Positions 53,268-60,805 of a stretch of 64,000 nucleotides of DNA are shown here, piece by piece. Below the pieces are notes generated by a model. The model made no database searches and was not told where the DNA came from. It was given only the letters and a program-made list of their open reading frames with translations. Both the position numbers and the translations under genes were made by a program. The stretch is from the NCBI RefSeq assembly GCF_000025345.1, contig NC_013757.1, positions 3,720,001-3,784,000 on the forward strand, written 5' to 3'. Origin of the DNA: Geodermatophilus obscurus DSM 43160 (GTDB lineage: Bacteria; Actinomycetota; Actinomycetes; Mycobacteriales; Geodermatophilaceae). Each line of letters opens with the position of its first letter. Position 1 is the first letter of the stretch.

Positions 53268-54071
53268 TCAGTCCGGAGCGGCCTGCGTGTCGTACGCCTG
53301 CTCGAGCAGCGCGGTGAACGCCGCGCGATCGGGCTGGGCGCCTCCGCGGTCGCCGGTGGCCAGCGTGACCACCCGATCGCCGTCGCGCACCAGCCCGACC
53401 AGGCCGGAGGCCTCCCGCTGGGCGCCGCCGGGCTGCGTGACCACGACCTCCACCGACACCCCCACCGCGGCGTCGCCCAGGTCGGGCACGTCGAACGTCG
53501 CCAGGTCGACCGTGGCGTTGCCGTGCTCCGGGGAGCTGACCGTCGCCTGCGGGCACCGGGCGACCAGATCGGGCACCCGGCCGACGAGCTCGGCCGCGGG
53601 TCCGGCCACGGCCAGCAGCTCGGCGGTGTACGTCGTCCCCCGGACGGCGACCTGCGCGGCGAGGTCGTCGGCGGCCGGCGGCTGGTGCACCGGCAGCGCC
53701 TGGAGGGCCGCGGTGCACGACCCGGGCGTGACCTCGACGCCGGCCGGCGAGCCCATGCCGGCCAGCGTGCCCCGGGACAGCTGCTCGCCCGGCAGCGGGA
53801 GCACCCGGGCGCCGGGGCCGAACGCTTCGGCGGGCAGCAGCCCGGCGGCCAGGTCGGGAGCGGCGGACGTCGCCGCCGTGGCTCCGGCGGACGGCGAGGG
53901 CGCTGCGGTGGACGCCGCCTCGCGGACGTCGGCGCCCGACGCACAGCCGGTCAGGACCGCGCCGGCGACCAAGCCCGTGGCGAGCAGGGCGGTGCGACGG
54001 GCGCGCCGGCCCTCCTGCAGGGTCCCGCCGCGAGCTGGCGAGTGGCGGTGGGCAGGAGGGTCCTTCCTCAT
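53268..54071 (-). CDS. Lipoprotein with repeat-derived N-terminus
   Basis: A 267-aa exported lipoprotein. The lipobox is AVLTGC after the hydrophobic segment LLATGLVAGAVLTGC, so Cys at about 44 is lipidated. The mature part is an extracytoplasmic domain (LLPAEAFGPGARVLPLPGEQL ... ATVDLATFDVPDLGDAAVGVSV ... LVRDGDRVVTLATGDRGG) resembling sensor or PknH-like extracellular domains, without firm family. The first 24 residues (MRKDPPAHRHSPARGG...) are encoded by a copy of the GC-rich intergenic repeat and supply the positive n-region. A start after the repeat would leave a shorter n-region; GTG or ATG options are lacking there. Confidence 0.75.
   Translation of the reverse strand: MRKDPPAHRHSPARGGTLQEGRRARRTALLATGLVAGAVLTGCASGADVREAASTAAPSPSAGATAATSAAPDLAAGLLPAEAFGPGARVLPLPGEQLSRGTLAGMGSPAGVEVTPGSCTAALQALPVHQPPAADDLAAQVAVRGTTYTAELLAVAGPAAELVGRVPDLVARCPQATVSSPEHGNATVDLATFDVPDLGDAAVGVSVEVVVTQPGGAQREASGLVGLVRDGDRVVTLATGDRGGAQPDRAAFTALLEQAYDTQAAPD
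54009..54065. repeat. GC-rich hairpin repeat (copy f) inside a coding N-terminus
   Basis: CTGCAGGGTCCCGCCGCGAG, CTGGCGAGTGGCGGTGGGCA and GGAGGGTCCTTCC. It covers codons 3 to 22 of the lipoprotein gene, in the orientation opposite to copies d and e. Confidence 0.6.
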
Positions 54072-54116
54072 GCCGCCGACGGTAACCCCGTGCGGGGCCT
54101 GATGAGGTGGTGCAAC

Positions 54117-54275
54117 GGCCCCCGTGCAGGGTCCCGCCGCGAGCTCGGTGACGTACTGGAACAGCCTTCCTGCAGGGTCCCCGCCGCGAGCTCGCGAGTG
54201 GCGGTGCCCTGGAGGCGGCCCCTCCAGGGTCCCGCCCCGAGCCTGCGAGGGGTGGGGAGGAGGGGGTCCTTCTTC
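54117..54275. repeat. GC-rich hairpin repeats, tandem (copy g)
   Basis: Three partial copies in a row, each with GCAGGGTCCC or CCAGGGTCCC, CGCGAGCTCG or CGAGCCTGCG, the last closed by GGGGAGGAGGGGGTCCTTC. It lies between the lipoprotein and Dabb genes. Confidence 0.6.
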
Positions 54276-54567
54276 AGACCTCGTACTGGACGGCGCTGCG
54301 CGCGGCGAGGATCGGCTTAACGTGGTCGGCGATCACCTGCAGGTGCACGGGGTGGTCGGCGTAGCGCCGCCAGGCCTCGACGTCGGGGAAGTCGGCGACG
54401 AGCGCGGTGTGCGCGTTGCCCTCGCGCAGCCCGGCGTCGGGGCCGACGGCGAAGGAGGTCATCCCGCCCACCTCCTCGGGCAGCCGGCGCAGGGCGGCCA
54501 GGGTCTGCTCCCGGCGCTCCTCGTCGGCGTCGTCGGACCAGGTGAACAGGACGACGTGGCGCAGCAC
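54274..54567 (-). CDS. Dabb-family (stress-responsive A/B barrel) protein
   Basis: A 97-aa dimeric alpha-beta barrel protein. It starts MLRHVVLFTWSDDADEERREQTL, has the loop LPEEVGGMTSFAVGPDAGL and ends with HTALVADFPDVEAWRRY, YADHPVHLQVIADHVKPI, which cover the Dabb fold. Homologues bind hydrophobic ligands or act as polyketide cyclases; in bacteria their role is mostly unknown. The GTG at 54567 is used because homology begins there. It is divergent from the glycosyltransferase operon. Confidence 0.9.
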   Translation of the reverse strand: MLRHVVLFTWSDDADEERREQTLAALRRLPEEVGGMTSFAVGPDAGLREGNAHTALVADFPDVEAWRRYADHPVHLQVIADHVKPILAARSAVQYEV

Positions 54568-54655
54568 GGACGCGATCCTGTCAGCACCCCGACGACGCCG
54601 CAGCGCAGGGCTCCCCGCAACGGTCGGTGACCAGGGCTGGTTAGAGTCGCCGACC

Positions 54656-55906
54656 ATGGGACGGCTGTTGCGCATCGCACTGCTGTCCTACCGCAGCAAG
54701 CCGCACAGCGGCGGCCAGGGCGTCTACGTCCGGGCCCTCTCCCGCGAACTCACCGCCCTCGGTCACGGGGTCACCGTGTTCAGCGGCCAGCCCTACCCCG
54801 AGCTGGACGACGGCGTGCCGCTCACCCGCGTGCCGAGCCTGGACCTGTACCGGGAGCCCGACCCGTTCCGCACCCCGCGGCCATCGGAGTTCCGCGACCG
54901 GATCGACGTCCTCGAGTACGCCACGATGTGCACGGCCGGCTTCCCCGAACCCCTGACGTTCAGCCTGCGGGCGGCCCGGCTGCTGCTGCCCCGCGCTGCC
55001 GAGTTCGACCTCGTGCACGACAACCAGAGCCTGGGCACGGGCCTGCTGCAGCTCACCCGCGCCGGCGTGCCGACCGTGGCCACCGTGCACCACCCGGTCG
55101 CCATCGACCGCGACCTGGAGCTCGCCGCCGCACCCTCGCTGCGCCGCCGGCTGACGCTGCGCCGCTGGTACGGCTTCACCCGCATGCAGGCCCGCGTGGC
55201 CCCGCAGCTGGACGGCGTCACCACCGTCTCGGAGAACTCCCGCCGCGACATCGAGACCCACCTCGGCGTCCCGGCGGACGCCATCCGGATCGTCCCGGTG
55301 GGCATCGACCCCGACGTCTTCACCCCGCCGCCGGCCGACCGCTCCCGCGACCCGGACTCCATCGTGGTCACCACCAGCGCCGACGTCCCGCTTAAGGGGC
55401 TGGTGCACCTGCTCGAGGCGGTCGCGAAGCTGCGCACCGAGCGGCCGGTGCGGCTGACCGTCGTCGGCACCGCGCGCCCGGGCGGCCCGGCGGAGGCCGC
55501 CCTCGACCGGCTGGCGCTGCGCGACGCCGTCCGCTTCACCGGCCCGCTGCCCGAGGCCGACCTCGTGCGGCTACTGCAGGGTGCCGCCGTCGTCGCCATC
55601 CCCTCGCTCTACGAGGGCTTCTCGTTGCCGGCGATCGAGGCGATGGCCTGCGGCACCGCGCTGGTCACGACCGACGCCGGGGCGCTGCCGGAGGTCGTGG
55701 GCAGCAAGGCCGGCCTGCGGGTGCGCGCCGGGGACGTCGGCGAGCTCACCGCGGCGCTGCAGCTGGTCCTGGACTCGCCGTCCTTCGCCGACCAGCTGGG
55801 CCGGGCCGGCCGGCGGCGGGTGCTGGCCTCCTACACCTGGCGGTCGGCCGCCGAGCGGACGGCGGAGTGGTACCGCGAGGTGCTGGAACGGAAGGCGCGC
55901 CCGTGA
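54656..55906 (+). CDS. Glycosyltransferase family 4
   Basis: A 416-aa GT-B-fold retaining glycosyltransferase. The N-terminal acceptor domain has SYRSKPHSGGQGVYVRALSR; the donor domain has VPVGIDPDVFTPP, the EX7E region LYEGFSLPAIEAMACGTALV and TDAGALPEVVG. It would transfer a nucleotide-activated sugar to a lipid or polysaccharide acceptor at the cytoplasmic membrane face. TTAGAGT lies 7 nt before the ATG, compatible with a leaderless transcript. It leads a five-gene cluster (GT4, methyltransferase, alpha/alpha-barrel protein, two GT2). Confidence 0.92.
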   Translation: MGRLLRIALLSYRSKPHSGGQGVYVRALSRELTALGHGVTVFSGQPYPELDDGVPLTRVPSLDLYREPDPFRTPRPSEFRDRIDVLEYATMCTAGFPEPLTFSLRAARLLLPRAAEFDLVHDNQSLGTGLLQLTRAGVPTVATVHHPVAIDRDLELAAAPSLRRRLTLRRWYGFTRMQARVAPQLDGVTTVSENSRRDIETHLGVPADAIRIVPVGIDPDVFTPPPADRSRDPDSIVVTTSADVPLKGLVHLLEAVAKLRTERPVRLTVVGTARPGGPAEAALDRLALRDAVRFTGPLPEADLVRLLQGAAVVAIPSLYEGFSLPAIEAMACGTALVTTDAGALPEVVGSKAGLRVRAGDVGELTAALQLVLDSPSFADQLGRAGRRRVLASYTWRSAAERTAEWYREVLERKARP

Positions 55907-56009
55907 GGACGACGGGCGAGGGAGCACCGCCGCGTGCTGGGGGCACCTCCCGCTCGCGGGGGACGGCGACCGAGGAGCGGATCGGGTCCGGGGTCGAACC
56001 GGGGACACC

Positions 56010-56765
56010 GTGCTGACCGTCGACTACGACCTGCTCGACCTGCGGCCGGGGATGACCGTCCTGGACCTGGGTTGCGGCGAGGGCCGGCACGCGTTCGAGG
56101 CCTACCGGCGCGGCGCGCGGGTGGTCGCCGTCGACCGGGGCGTGTCCGAGGTCGGGACGACGAAGCGCTGGCTGGGCGCGATCGCGGAGGCCGGCGAGGC
56201 CCCGGCGGGGGCGGCCTACGAGGTGGTGCGCGGCGACCTGCTGGCGCTGCCCTTCCCCGATGAGAGCGTCGACCGGGTGATCGCCTCGGAGGTGCTCGAG
56301 CACATCCCCGACGACGGGACCGCGATGGCCGAGATCGCCCGGGTGCTCAGACCCGGCGGCACGGTCGCGGTGACGGTGCCGAGGTACGGGCCGGAGCGGG
56401 TCTGCTGGGCGCTGTCGGACGCCTACCACGCCAACGAGGGCGGCCACATCCGGATCTACCGCGGCGACGTGCTGCGCGCCCGCCTCGCCGCCGCGGGGCT
56501 GGTGCCCGGCGAGCAGCACCACGCGCACGCGCTGCACGCGCCGTTCTGGTGGCTCAAGTGCGCCGTCGGCGTCGACCGGGACCCCGCCGCCGTGCGCGCC
56601 TACCACCGGCTGCTGGTGTGGGACCTGACGGAGCGGCCGTGGCTCACCCGCACCGCCGAGCGGCTGCTCGACCCGGTGATCGGCAAGAGCCTGGTCGTCT
56701 ACGCGGAGAAGCCGGCGGGCGCGGCCACGGCCGGCGAGACCGAGCTGGAGCGGACCGCTGTCTGA
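56010..56765 (+). CDS. Class I SAM-dependent methyltransferase
   Basis: A 251-aa methyltransferase with all canonical motifs: motif I VLDLGCGEGRHAFEA, motif II VVAVDRG, the post-motif RVIASEVLEHIPDD and the ARVLRPGG helix-strand. The C-terminal region has a YHANEGGHIRIYRGDVLRARL segment seen in methyltransferases linked to glycosyltransferase clusters. The GTG at 56010 begins shortly before motif I. A 34-codon frame that overlaps the GT4 stop lies between and is probably not a gene. It likely methylates a sugar or lipid intermediate made by the cluster. Confidence 0.88.
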   Translation: MLTVDYDLLDLRPGMTVLDLGCGEGRHAFEAYRRGARVVAVDRGVSEVGTTKRWLGAIAEAGEAPAGAAYEVVRGDLLALPFPDESVDRVIASEVLEHIPDDGTAMAEIARVLRPGGTVAVTVPRYGPERVCWALSDAYHANEGGHIRIYRGDVLRARLAAAGLVPGEQHHAHALHAPFWWLKCAVGVDRDPAAVRAYHRLLVWDLTERPWLTRTAERLLDPVIGKSLVVYAEKPAGAATAGETELERTAV

Positions 56766-56787
56766 GCTGCTCCCCGAGCTGCCCGGT

Positions 56788-57852
56788 GTGCTGAGCGGGG
56801 AGCAGGTGCGCGCCACGGTGGCGGCGATCGCCGTCGAGCAGGAGGCCGACGGCGCGCTGCCCTGGTTCCGCGGTGGCCGGCTGGACCCCTGGGACATGGT
56901 GGAAGCGGCGATGGCCCTCGACGTCGGCGGCGAGCACGCCCGGGCGCGGGCGGCCTACCGCTGGCTGGCCCGCCGGCAGCGGCCGGACGGGTCGTGGGCG
57001 GCCGAGTACCGGGGCGGCGTCGAGGTCTCCCCCGCCGCGGAGAGCAACCACGCCGGCTACCTGGCGGTCGGCGTCTGGCACAGCTGGCTGCTCACCGGCG
57101 ACGAGGAGCTGGTCGTCACGCTGTGGCCGGTCGTGCGCCGCGGCCTGGACCTGGTGACCCGCATGCAGCTGCCCGGCGGCGCGGTCGGCTGGGCGCTGCG
57201 CCCCGACGGCACGGCCGACGACACCGCGCTGCTCACCGGCAACGCCAGCCTGTTCCAGGCGCTGCGCTGCGGCGTCGCCCTGGCCGCCCTGGCCGGCCGG
57301 CCGCAGCCGGACTGGGAGCTCGCCGTCGCCGACCTGGGCACCGCGCTGCGCACCCGGCCGGACGCGTTCGCGGACCGGTCGCGCTACTCGATGGACTGGT
57401 ACTACCCGGTGCTCGGCGGAGCGGTCACCGGCGCCGCGGCCGACGCCCGGCTGGCCACCGGCTGGGACCGCTTCGTCGTCCCCGGACTGGGCGCGCGCTG
57501 CGTCGCCGACCGGCCGTGGGTCACCGGCGCGGAGACCTGCGAGCTGGCGCTCGCGCTGGCCGCCGCCGGCCGGCCGGACGCCGCGCTGGAACAGGTGGCC
57601 GCCATGCAGCACCTGCGGGCGGACGACGGGTCGTACTGGACCGGCTACGTCTACCCCGACGACGCCCGCTGGCCGGTCGAGCGGACGACGTGGACCGCGG
57701 CGGCCGTCGTCCTCGCCGCCGATGCCCTCTCCGGCGCCAGCGCGGCGTCCGGCCTGTTCACCGACCCGGGCGCGCTGTCGGAGGCCGGGACGGAGGCGTC
57801 ACAGGAGACCGCCGGTTGGCTGCCCGGCGGCGCGGGCAGGGGGAGGCCGTGA
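56788..57852 (+). CDS. Prenyltransferase/squalene-oxidase-like alpha/alpha-barrel protein
   Basis: A 354-aa protein predicted to form an alpha/alpha barrel. Repeated QW-like units can be seen: WLARRQRPDGSWAAEYRGG, HLRADDGSYWTGYVYPDD, and helices such as VEAAMALDVGG and AGYLAVGVWHSWLLTGDEEL. It resembles the terpene cyclase/prenyltransferase superfamily or glycoside-hydrolase-like six-hairpin proteins. Catalytic DxDD or zinc motifs of true cyclases and prenyltransferases are not evident. It lies between a methyltransferase and two glycosyltransferases; a glycan-processing role is as likely as lipid chemistry. It overlaps the next gene by GTGA. Confidence 0.7.
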   Translation: MLSGEQVRATVAAIAVEQEADGALPWFRGGRLDPWDMVEAAMALDVGGEHARARAAYRWLARRQRPDGSWAAEYRGGVEVSPAAESNHAGYLAVGVWHSWLLTGDEELVVTLWPVVRRGLDLVTRMQLPGGAVGWALRPDGTADDTALLTGNASLFQALRCGVALAALAGRPQPDWELAVADLGTALRTRPDAFADRSRYSMDWYYPVLGGAVTGAAADARLATGWDRFVVPGLGARCVADRPWVTGAETCELALALAAAGRPDAALEQVAAMQHLRADDGSYWTGYVYPDDARWPVERTTWTAAAVVLAADALSGASAASGLFTDPGALSEAGTEASQETAGWLPGGAGRGRP

Positions 57853-58721
57853 GCAGCTCCGCCCGTCCCGGCGACCCCATCCCTGGCGACGTCGCCGTCG
57901 TCGTCATGAGCCAGAACCGCCGCGAGGACCTCCTCGCCACCCTGCCGCGTCACGAGGCGCCGGTCGTGCTGGTCGACAACGCCTCCACCGACGGCACCGT
58001 CGAGGCGGTGCGGGCGGCCCTGCCCGAGGTCACCGTCGTCCCGCTGGAGAGCAACGTCGGGTCCTACGCGCGCACCCTCGGCGTCGAGCGCGCCGGCACC
58101 GAGTTCGTGGCCTTCGCCGACGACGACTCGTGGTGGGCGCCGGGCGACCTCGCCCGCGCCGTGGAGGTCATGCGCGCGCACCCCCGGCTGGCGGTGCTCA
58201 ACGCGCGGATCCTGGTCGGGCCCGAGGAGCGGCTCGACTCCTTCTGCACCGAGCTGGCCCGCAGCCCGCTGGGGACGCCGGAGGACCTGCCCGGCCCGGC
58301 GCTGCTGGGCTTCATCGCCTGCGGTGCGATGGTGCGCACCGAGGCCTTCCTGGCCGTGGGCGGCTTCGACCCCGTCGTCCGCTTCCCCGGCGAGGAGGAG
58401 CGGCTGTCGCTGGACCTGGCCGCGGCCGGCTGGGGCATCGCCTACGTCGACGGGGTCACCGTGCACCACCACCCCTCGACCAGGCGGCACGCACCGGAAC
58501 AGCGGCGGACGGCGATCTGGCGCAGCCGGCTGCTCACCGCGGTGATGCGCCGACCGTGGCCCGAAGTGGGCCGCCTGGTGCTGACTGCGGTGCGCACCGG
58601 GCCCGAGCGGCGGGGACTGCTGCGCGCGCTGCGCGAGCTGCCGGCCGCCCTGCGCCGCCGGGAGCCGATCCCGGAGAGCGTCCGCGCCGACCTGCGCGTG
58701 CTGGCCGAGGCCGCGGCGTGA
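57849..58721 (+). CDS. Glycosyltransferase family 2
   Basis: A 290-aa GT-A-fold inverting glycosyltransferase. The nucleotide-binding strand VVLVDNASTDGTVEAV, the metal-binding DXD in FVAFADDDSWWAPG, the acceptor loop FIACGAMVRTEAFLAVGGFD and the catalytic-base region GEEERLSLDLAAAGW are present. The C-terminal helix is amphipathic. It overlaps both neighbours (GTGA at each end), so it is tightly coupled. It is about 45 percent alike by eye to the next gene product, suggesting duplication. Confidence 0.9.
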   Translation: MSSSARPGDPIPGDVAVVVMSQNRREDLLATLPRHEAPVVLVDNASTDGTVEAVRAALPEVTVVPLESNVGSYARTLGVERAGTEFVAFADDDSWWAPGDLARAVEVMRAHPRLAVLNARILVGPEERLDSFCTELARSPLGTPEDLPGPALLGFIACGAMVRTEAFLAVGGFDPVVRFPGEEERLSLDLAAAGWGIAYVDGVTVHHHPSTRRHAPEQRRTAIWRSRLLTAVMRRPWPEVGRLVLTAVRTGPERRGLLRALRELPAALRRREPIPESVRADLRVLAEAAA

Positions 58722-59713
58722 CGGACGAGCGCCCATCCAACCCCCGGCCCCGTCCCGGGCCCCACCCTGAGCTTGCAAAGGGTGGGGAGGACGGGGTCCT
58801 TCTACTGCAGGAGGGCCGGCGGGACCCGCGGGTGTCCGTCGTCGTCATCACCCACCAGCGCCGCGACGAGGTGCTGCTGGCGCTGTCCCGGCTGATCGCG
58901 CTCCCCGAGCGGCCGCACGTCGTCGTCGTCGACAACGGCTCCACCGACGGGACGGCGGAGGCGATCGCCGAACGGTTCCCGCAGGTGGAGCTGGTCGCGA
59001 GCCCCGAGAACCTCGGCGCGATCGGCCGCAACGTCGGCGTCGCCCGGGTGGACACCCCCTACGTCGCCTTCTGCGACGACGACACCTGGTGGGACCCCGG
59101 CTCGCTGCGCACCGCGGCCGACGTGTTCGACGGCCACCCGCGCCTGGCGGTGGTGACCGCGCGCATCCTGGTCGAGCCGGGCGGCCGCGAGGACCCCATC
59201 GTGCCCGAGCTGCGCGACTCCCCCGTCCGCGGCGCCGACTGGCTGCCCGGGCCGGCGCTGGGCTCCTTCCTCGCCGGCGCCTCGGTGCTGCGCCGGGAGG
59301 CGTTCACCGAGGTCGGCGGCTTCTCCGAGCGGCTGTGGCTGGGCGGCGAGGAGGAGCTGATGGCCGGCGACCTGGCCGCCGCCGGGTGGGAGCTGTGCTA
59401 CCTGCCCGCGCTGACGGTGCACCACCAGGCGTCCAAGGCGCGGGACTCCCACCGCCGGCGCCGCGACGGCATCCGCAACACCCTCTGGACGACGTGGCTG
59501 CGCCGTCCCGCCCGCCCGGCACTGCGCCGCACCGCACACCTGCTGCGCACCCTGCCCCGCGACCGGGTGACCGCCCAGGGCCTGTGGGCCGCCGCGCGCG
59601 GGATCCACTGGGTGGTGCGCGAGCGTCGGGTGCTGCCGCCGCACGCGGAGGCCCGTTTCGCCGCGCTCGAGCACGCCCAGCGGACCTCCACCGCCCGCCG
59701 CTACGTCTCCTGA
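58718..59713 (+). CDS. Glycosyltransferase family 2, with repeat-derived N-terminus
   Basis: A 331-aa GT2 enzyme: VVVDNGSTDGTAEAI, DXD in VAFCDDDTWWDPG, FLAGASVLRREAFTEVGGFS and GGEEELMAGDLAAAGWELCY. Residues 8-32 (NPRPRPGPHPELAKGG...) come from a copy of the GC-rich intergenic repeat that reads through in frame; the family fold starts only at RVSVVVITHQRR. The GTG overlaps the previous stop, so the extension is translated unless an internal start is used. It ends the cluster. Confidence 0.88.
   Translation: MTDERPSNPRPRPGPHPELAKGGEDGVLLLQEGRRDPRVSVVVITHQRRDEVLLALSRLIALPERPHVVVVDNGSTDGTAEAIAERFPQVELVASPENLGAIGRNVGVARVDTPYVAFCDDDTWWDPGSLRTAADVFDGHPRLAVVTARILVEPGGREDPIVPELRDSPVRGADWLPGPALGSFLAGASVLRREAFTEVGGFSERLWLGGEEELMAGDLAAAGWELCYLPALTVHHQASKARDSHRRRRDGIRNTLWTTWLRRPARPALRRTAHLLRTLPRDRVTAQGLWAAARGIHWVVRERRVLPPHAEARFAALEHAQRTSTARRYVS
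58744..58806. repeat. GC-rich hairpin repeat (copy h) inside a coding N-terminus
   Basis: GGCCCCGTCCCGGGCCCCAC, GAGCTTGCAAAGGGTGGGGA and GGACGGGGTCCTTC. It is read in frame by the GT2 gene at 58718. Confidence 0.65.
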
Positions 59714-59777
59714 GAGAGGACCCCCTGCCCCCCACCGCTCGGGAGCTCGCGAGCGGGACCCTGCAAGGGGGCCGTCA
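59714..59777. repeat. GC-rich intergenic hairpin repeat (copy i)
   Basis: GAGGACCCCCTGCCCCCCAC, GCTCGGGAGCTCGCGAGCGG and GACCCTGCAAGGGGGCC. It lies between convergent operons, in terminator position. Confidence 0.65.
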
Positions 59778-60101
59778 GGTGGCGCAGGTGATGCAGGTGC
59801 GCGCGGCGGGACGGGCGGCCAGCCGCTCGGGTGCGATCGGCCGGCCGCAGGTCTGGCAGACGCCGTAGCCGCCCTCGGCCCGGCGGGTGAGCGCCGCGTC
59901 GACGTCGGCGAGCCGGCGCTGCGCCGCCTCCAGCAGGGCGGCCACCTGCTGCCGCTCGAAGGCGATCGTGGCGCCCTCGGGGTCGTGCTCGTCGTCGGCG
60001 TTGGACTGCCTCGACGCGTCGACGACCTGGTCGAACTCCCGCGTGAGCGCCGCGATCTGCCTCCGGGCCGCGTCCCGCTCCGCTTCCAGCGGATCGGTCA
60101 C
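59775..60101 (-). CDS. TraR/DksA-family zinc-finger protein
   Basis: A 108-aa protein: a coiled-coil N-terminal half (ARRQIAALTREFDQVVDASR and RQQVAALLEAAQRRLADVDAALT) and a C-terminal C4 zinc finger, GVCQTCGRPIAPERL ... RTCITCAT. DksA-type proteins enter the RNA polymerase secondary channel. This short actinobacterial type lacks the DxxDxA tip motif in clear form. The GTG start overlaps the stop of the upstream methyltransferase (GTGA). Last gene of the YibE/F operon. Confidence 0.88.
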   Translation of the reverse strand: MTDPLEAERDAARRQIAALTREFDQVVDASRQSNADDEHDPEGATIAFERQQVAALLEAAQRRLADVDAALTRRAEGGYGVCQTCGRPIAPERLAARPAARTCITCAT

Positions 60102-60805
60102 CGCAGCCTGCGCAGCAGCCGCAGCGAGCCCGTGCCGGGTAGCTCCTCGAAGTCACCCGAGGCCAGCACCCGCCGGTAGACGCCGTAGGGCGCCTGCCCG
60201 CCGTCGGCGGGGTCGGGGAAGACGTCGTGGATGGCCAACGTCCCGCCGACGGCGAGCTTGGCCACCCAGGCGTCCTGGTCGCGGCGCGCGGACTCCTCGG
60301 TGTGGCTGCCGTCGAGGAACAGCAGCGCCAGCGGTGTGGTCCACAGCGGGGCGAGCGTCTCGGAGCGGGCGACGACGGCGACCACGACGTCCTCGGCGCC
60401 GGCGTCGGCGATCGTGCGGCGGAAGCGCGGCAGCGTGTCGACCAGCCCGACGGCCGGGTCGACCAGCGACGGGTCGTGGTACTCCCAGCCGGGCTGGTGC
60501 TCCTCGGACCCGCGGTGGTGGTCGACGGTGACGACCAGCCGGCCGGTCTCCCGGGCCGCCGCGGCCAGGTAGAGCGCCGACCTCCCCATCCACGTGCCCA
60601 CCTCGAGCAGCGGCCCGGGGACGGCGACCGAGCGGGCCGCCTCGTACAGCGCCGTCCCCTCGTCGTCGGGCATGAAGCCGGGGGCGGCGCGGGCGGCGCT
60701 GAGCAGTGCAAGGACCCCGTCCCGTTCGGCCCCCTGCAGGGGCCCGCCGCGCGCGTGCGAGCGGTGGGGGGCAGGGGGTCCTTCCTGGGGCCGATCCGCG
60801 CTCAT
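60098..60805 (-). CDS. Class I SAM-dependent methyltransferase, with repeat-derived N-terminus
   Basis: A 235-aa Methyltransf_24-type enzyme: motif I LLEVGTWMGRSALYLA, VVTVDHHRG, LALLFLDGSHTEE and LAVGGTLAIHDVFPD. The first 30 codons (MSADRPQEGPPAPHRSHARGG) are read from a copy of the GC-rich intergenic repeat; the family fold starts at VLALLSAARAAPGF. The ATG overlaps the YibE/F stop by ATGA, so the repeat is translated. The substrate is unknown; relatives act on sugars or cephalosporin-like compounds. Confidence 0.85.
   Translation of the reverse strand: MSADRPQEGPPAPHRSHARGGPLQGAERDGVLALLSAARAAPGFMPDDEGTALYEAARSVAVPGPLLEVGTWMGRSALYLAAAARETGRLVVTVDHHRGSEEHQPGWEYHDPSLVDPAVGLVDTLPRFRRTIADAGAEDVVVAVVARSETLAPLWTTPLALLFLDGSHTEESARRDQDAWVAKLAVGGTLAIHDVFPDPADGGQAPYGVYRRVLASGDFEELPGTGSLRLLRRLR
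60709..60790. repeat. GC-rich hairpin repeat (copy j) inside a coding N-terminus
   Basis: CAAGGACCCCGTCCC at one end and GGCAGGGGGTCCTTCC at the other are complementary; GGCCCCCTGCAGGGGCC and GCGTGCGAGCGG lie inside. It is read on the minus strand by the methyltransferase at 60805. Confidence 0.65.

Noticed and set aside
55993-56010. GGTCGAACC, a T-loop-like word suggesting a tRNA
   Set aside because: No acceptor, D or anticodon stems can be folded around it; it lies in the leader of a methyltransferase gene.
55903-56016. 34-codon frame overlapping the GT4 stop
   Set aside because: Pro/Gly/Arg-rich and ends inside the next gene; probably only a spacer between the GT4 and methyltransferase genes.
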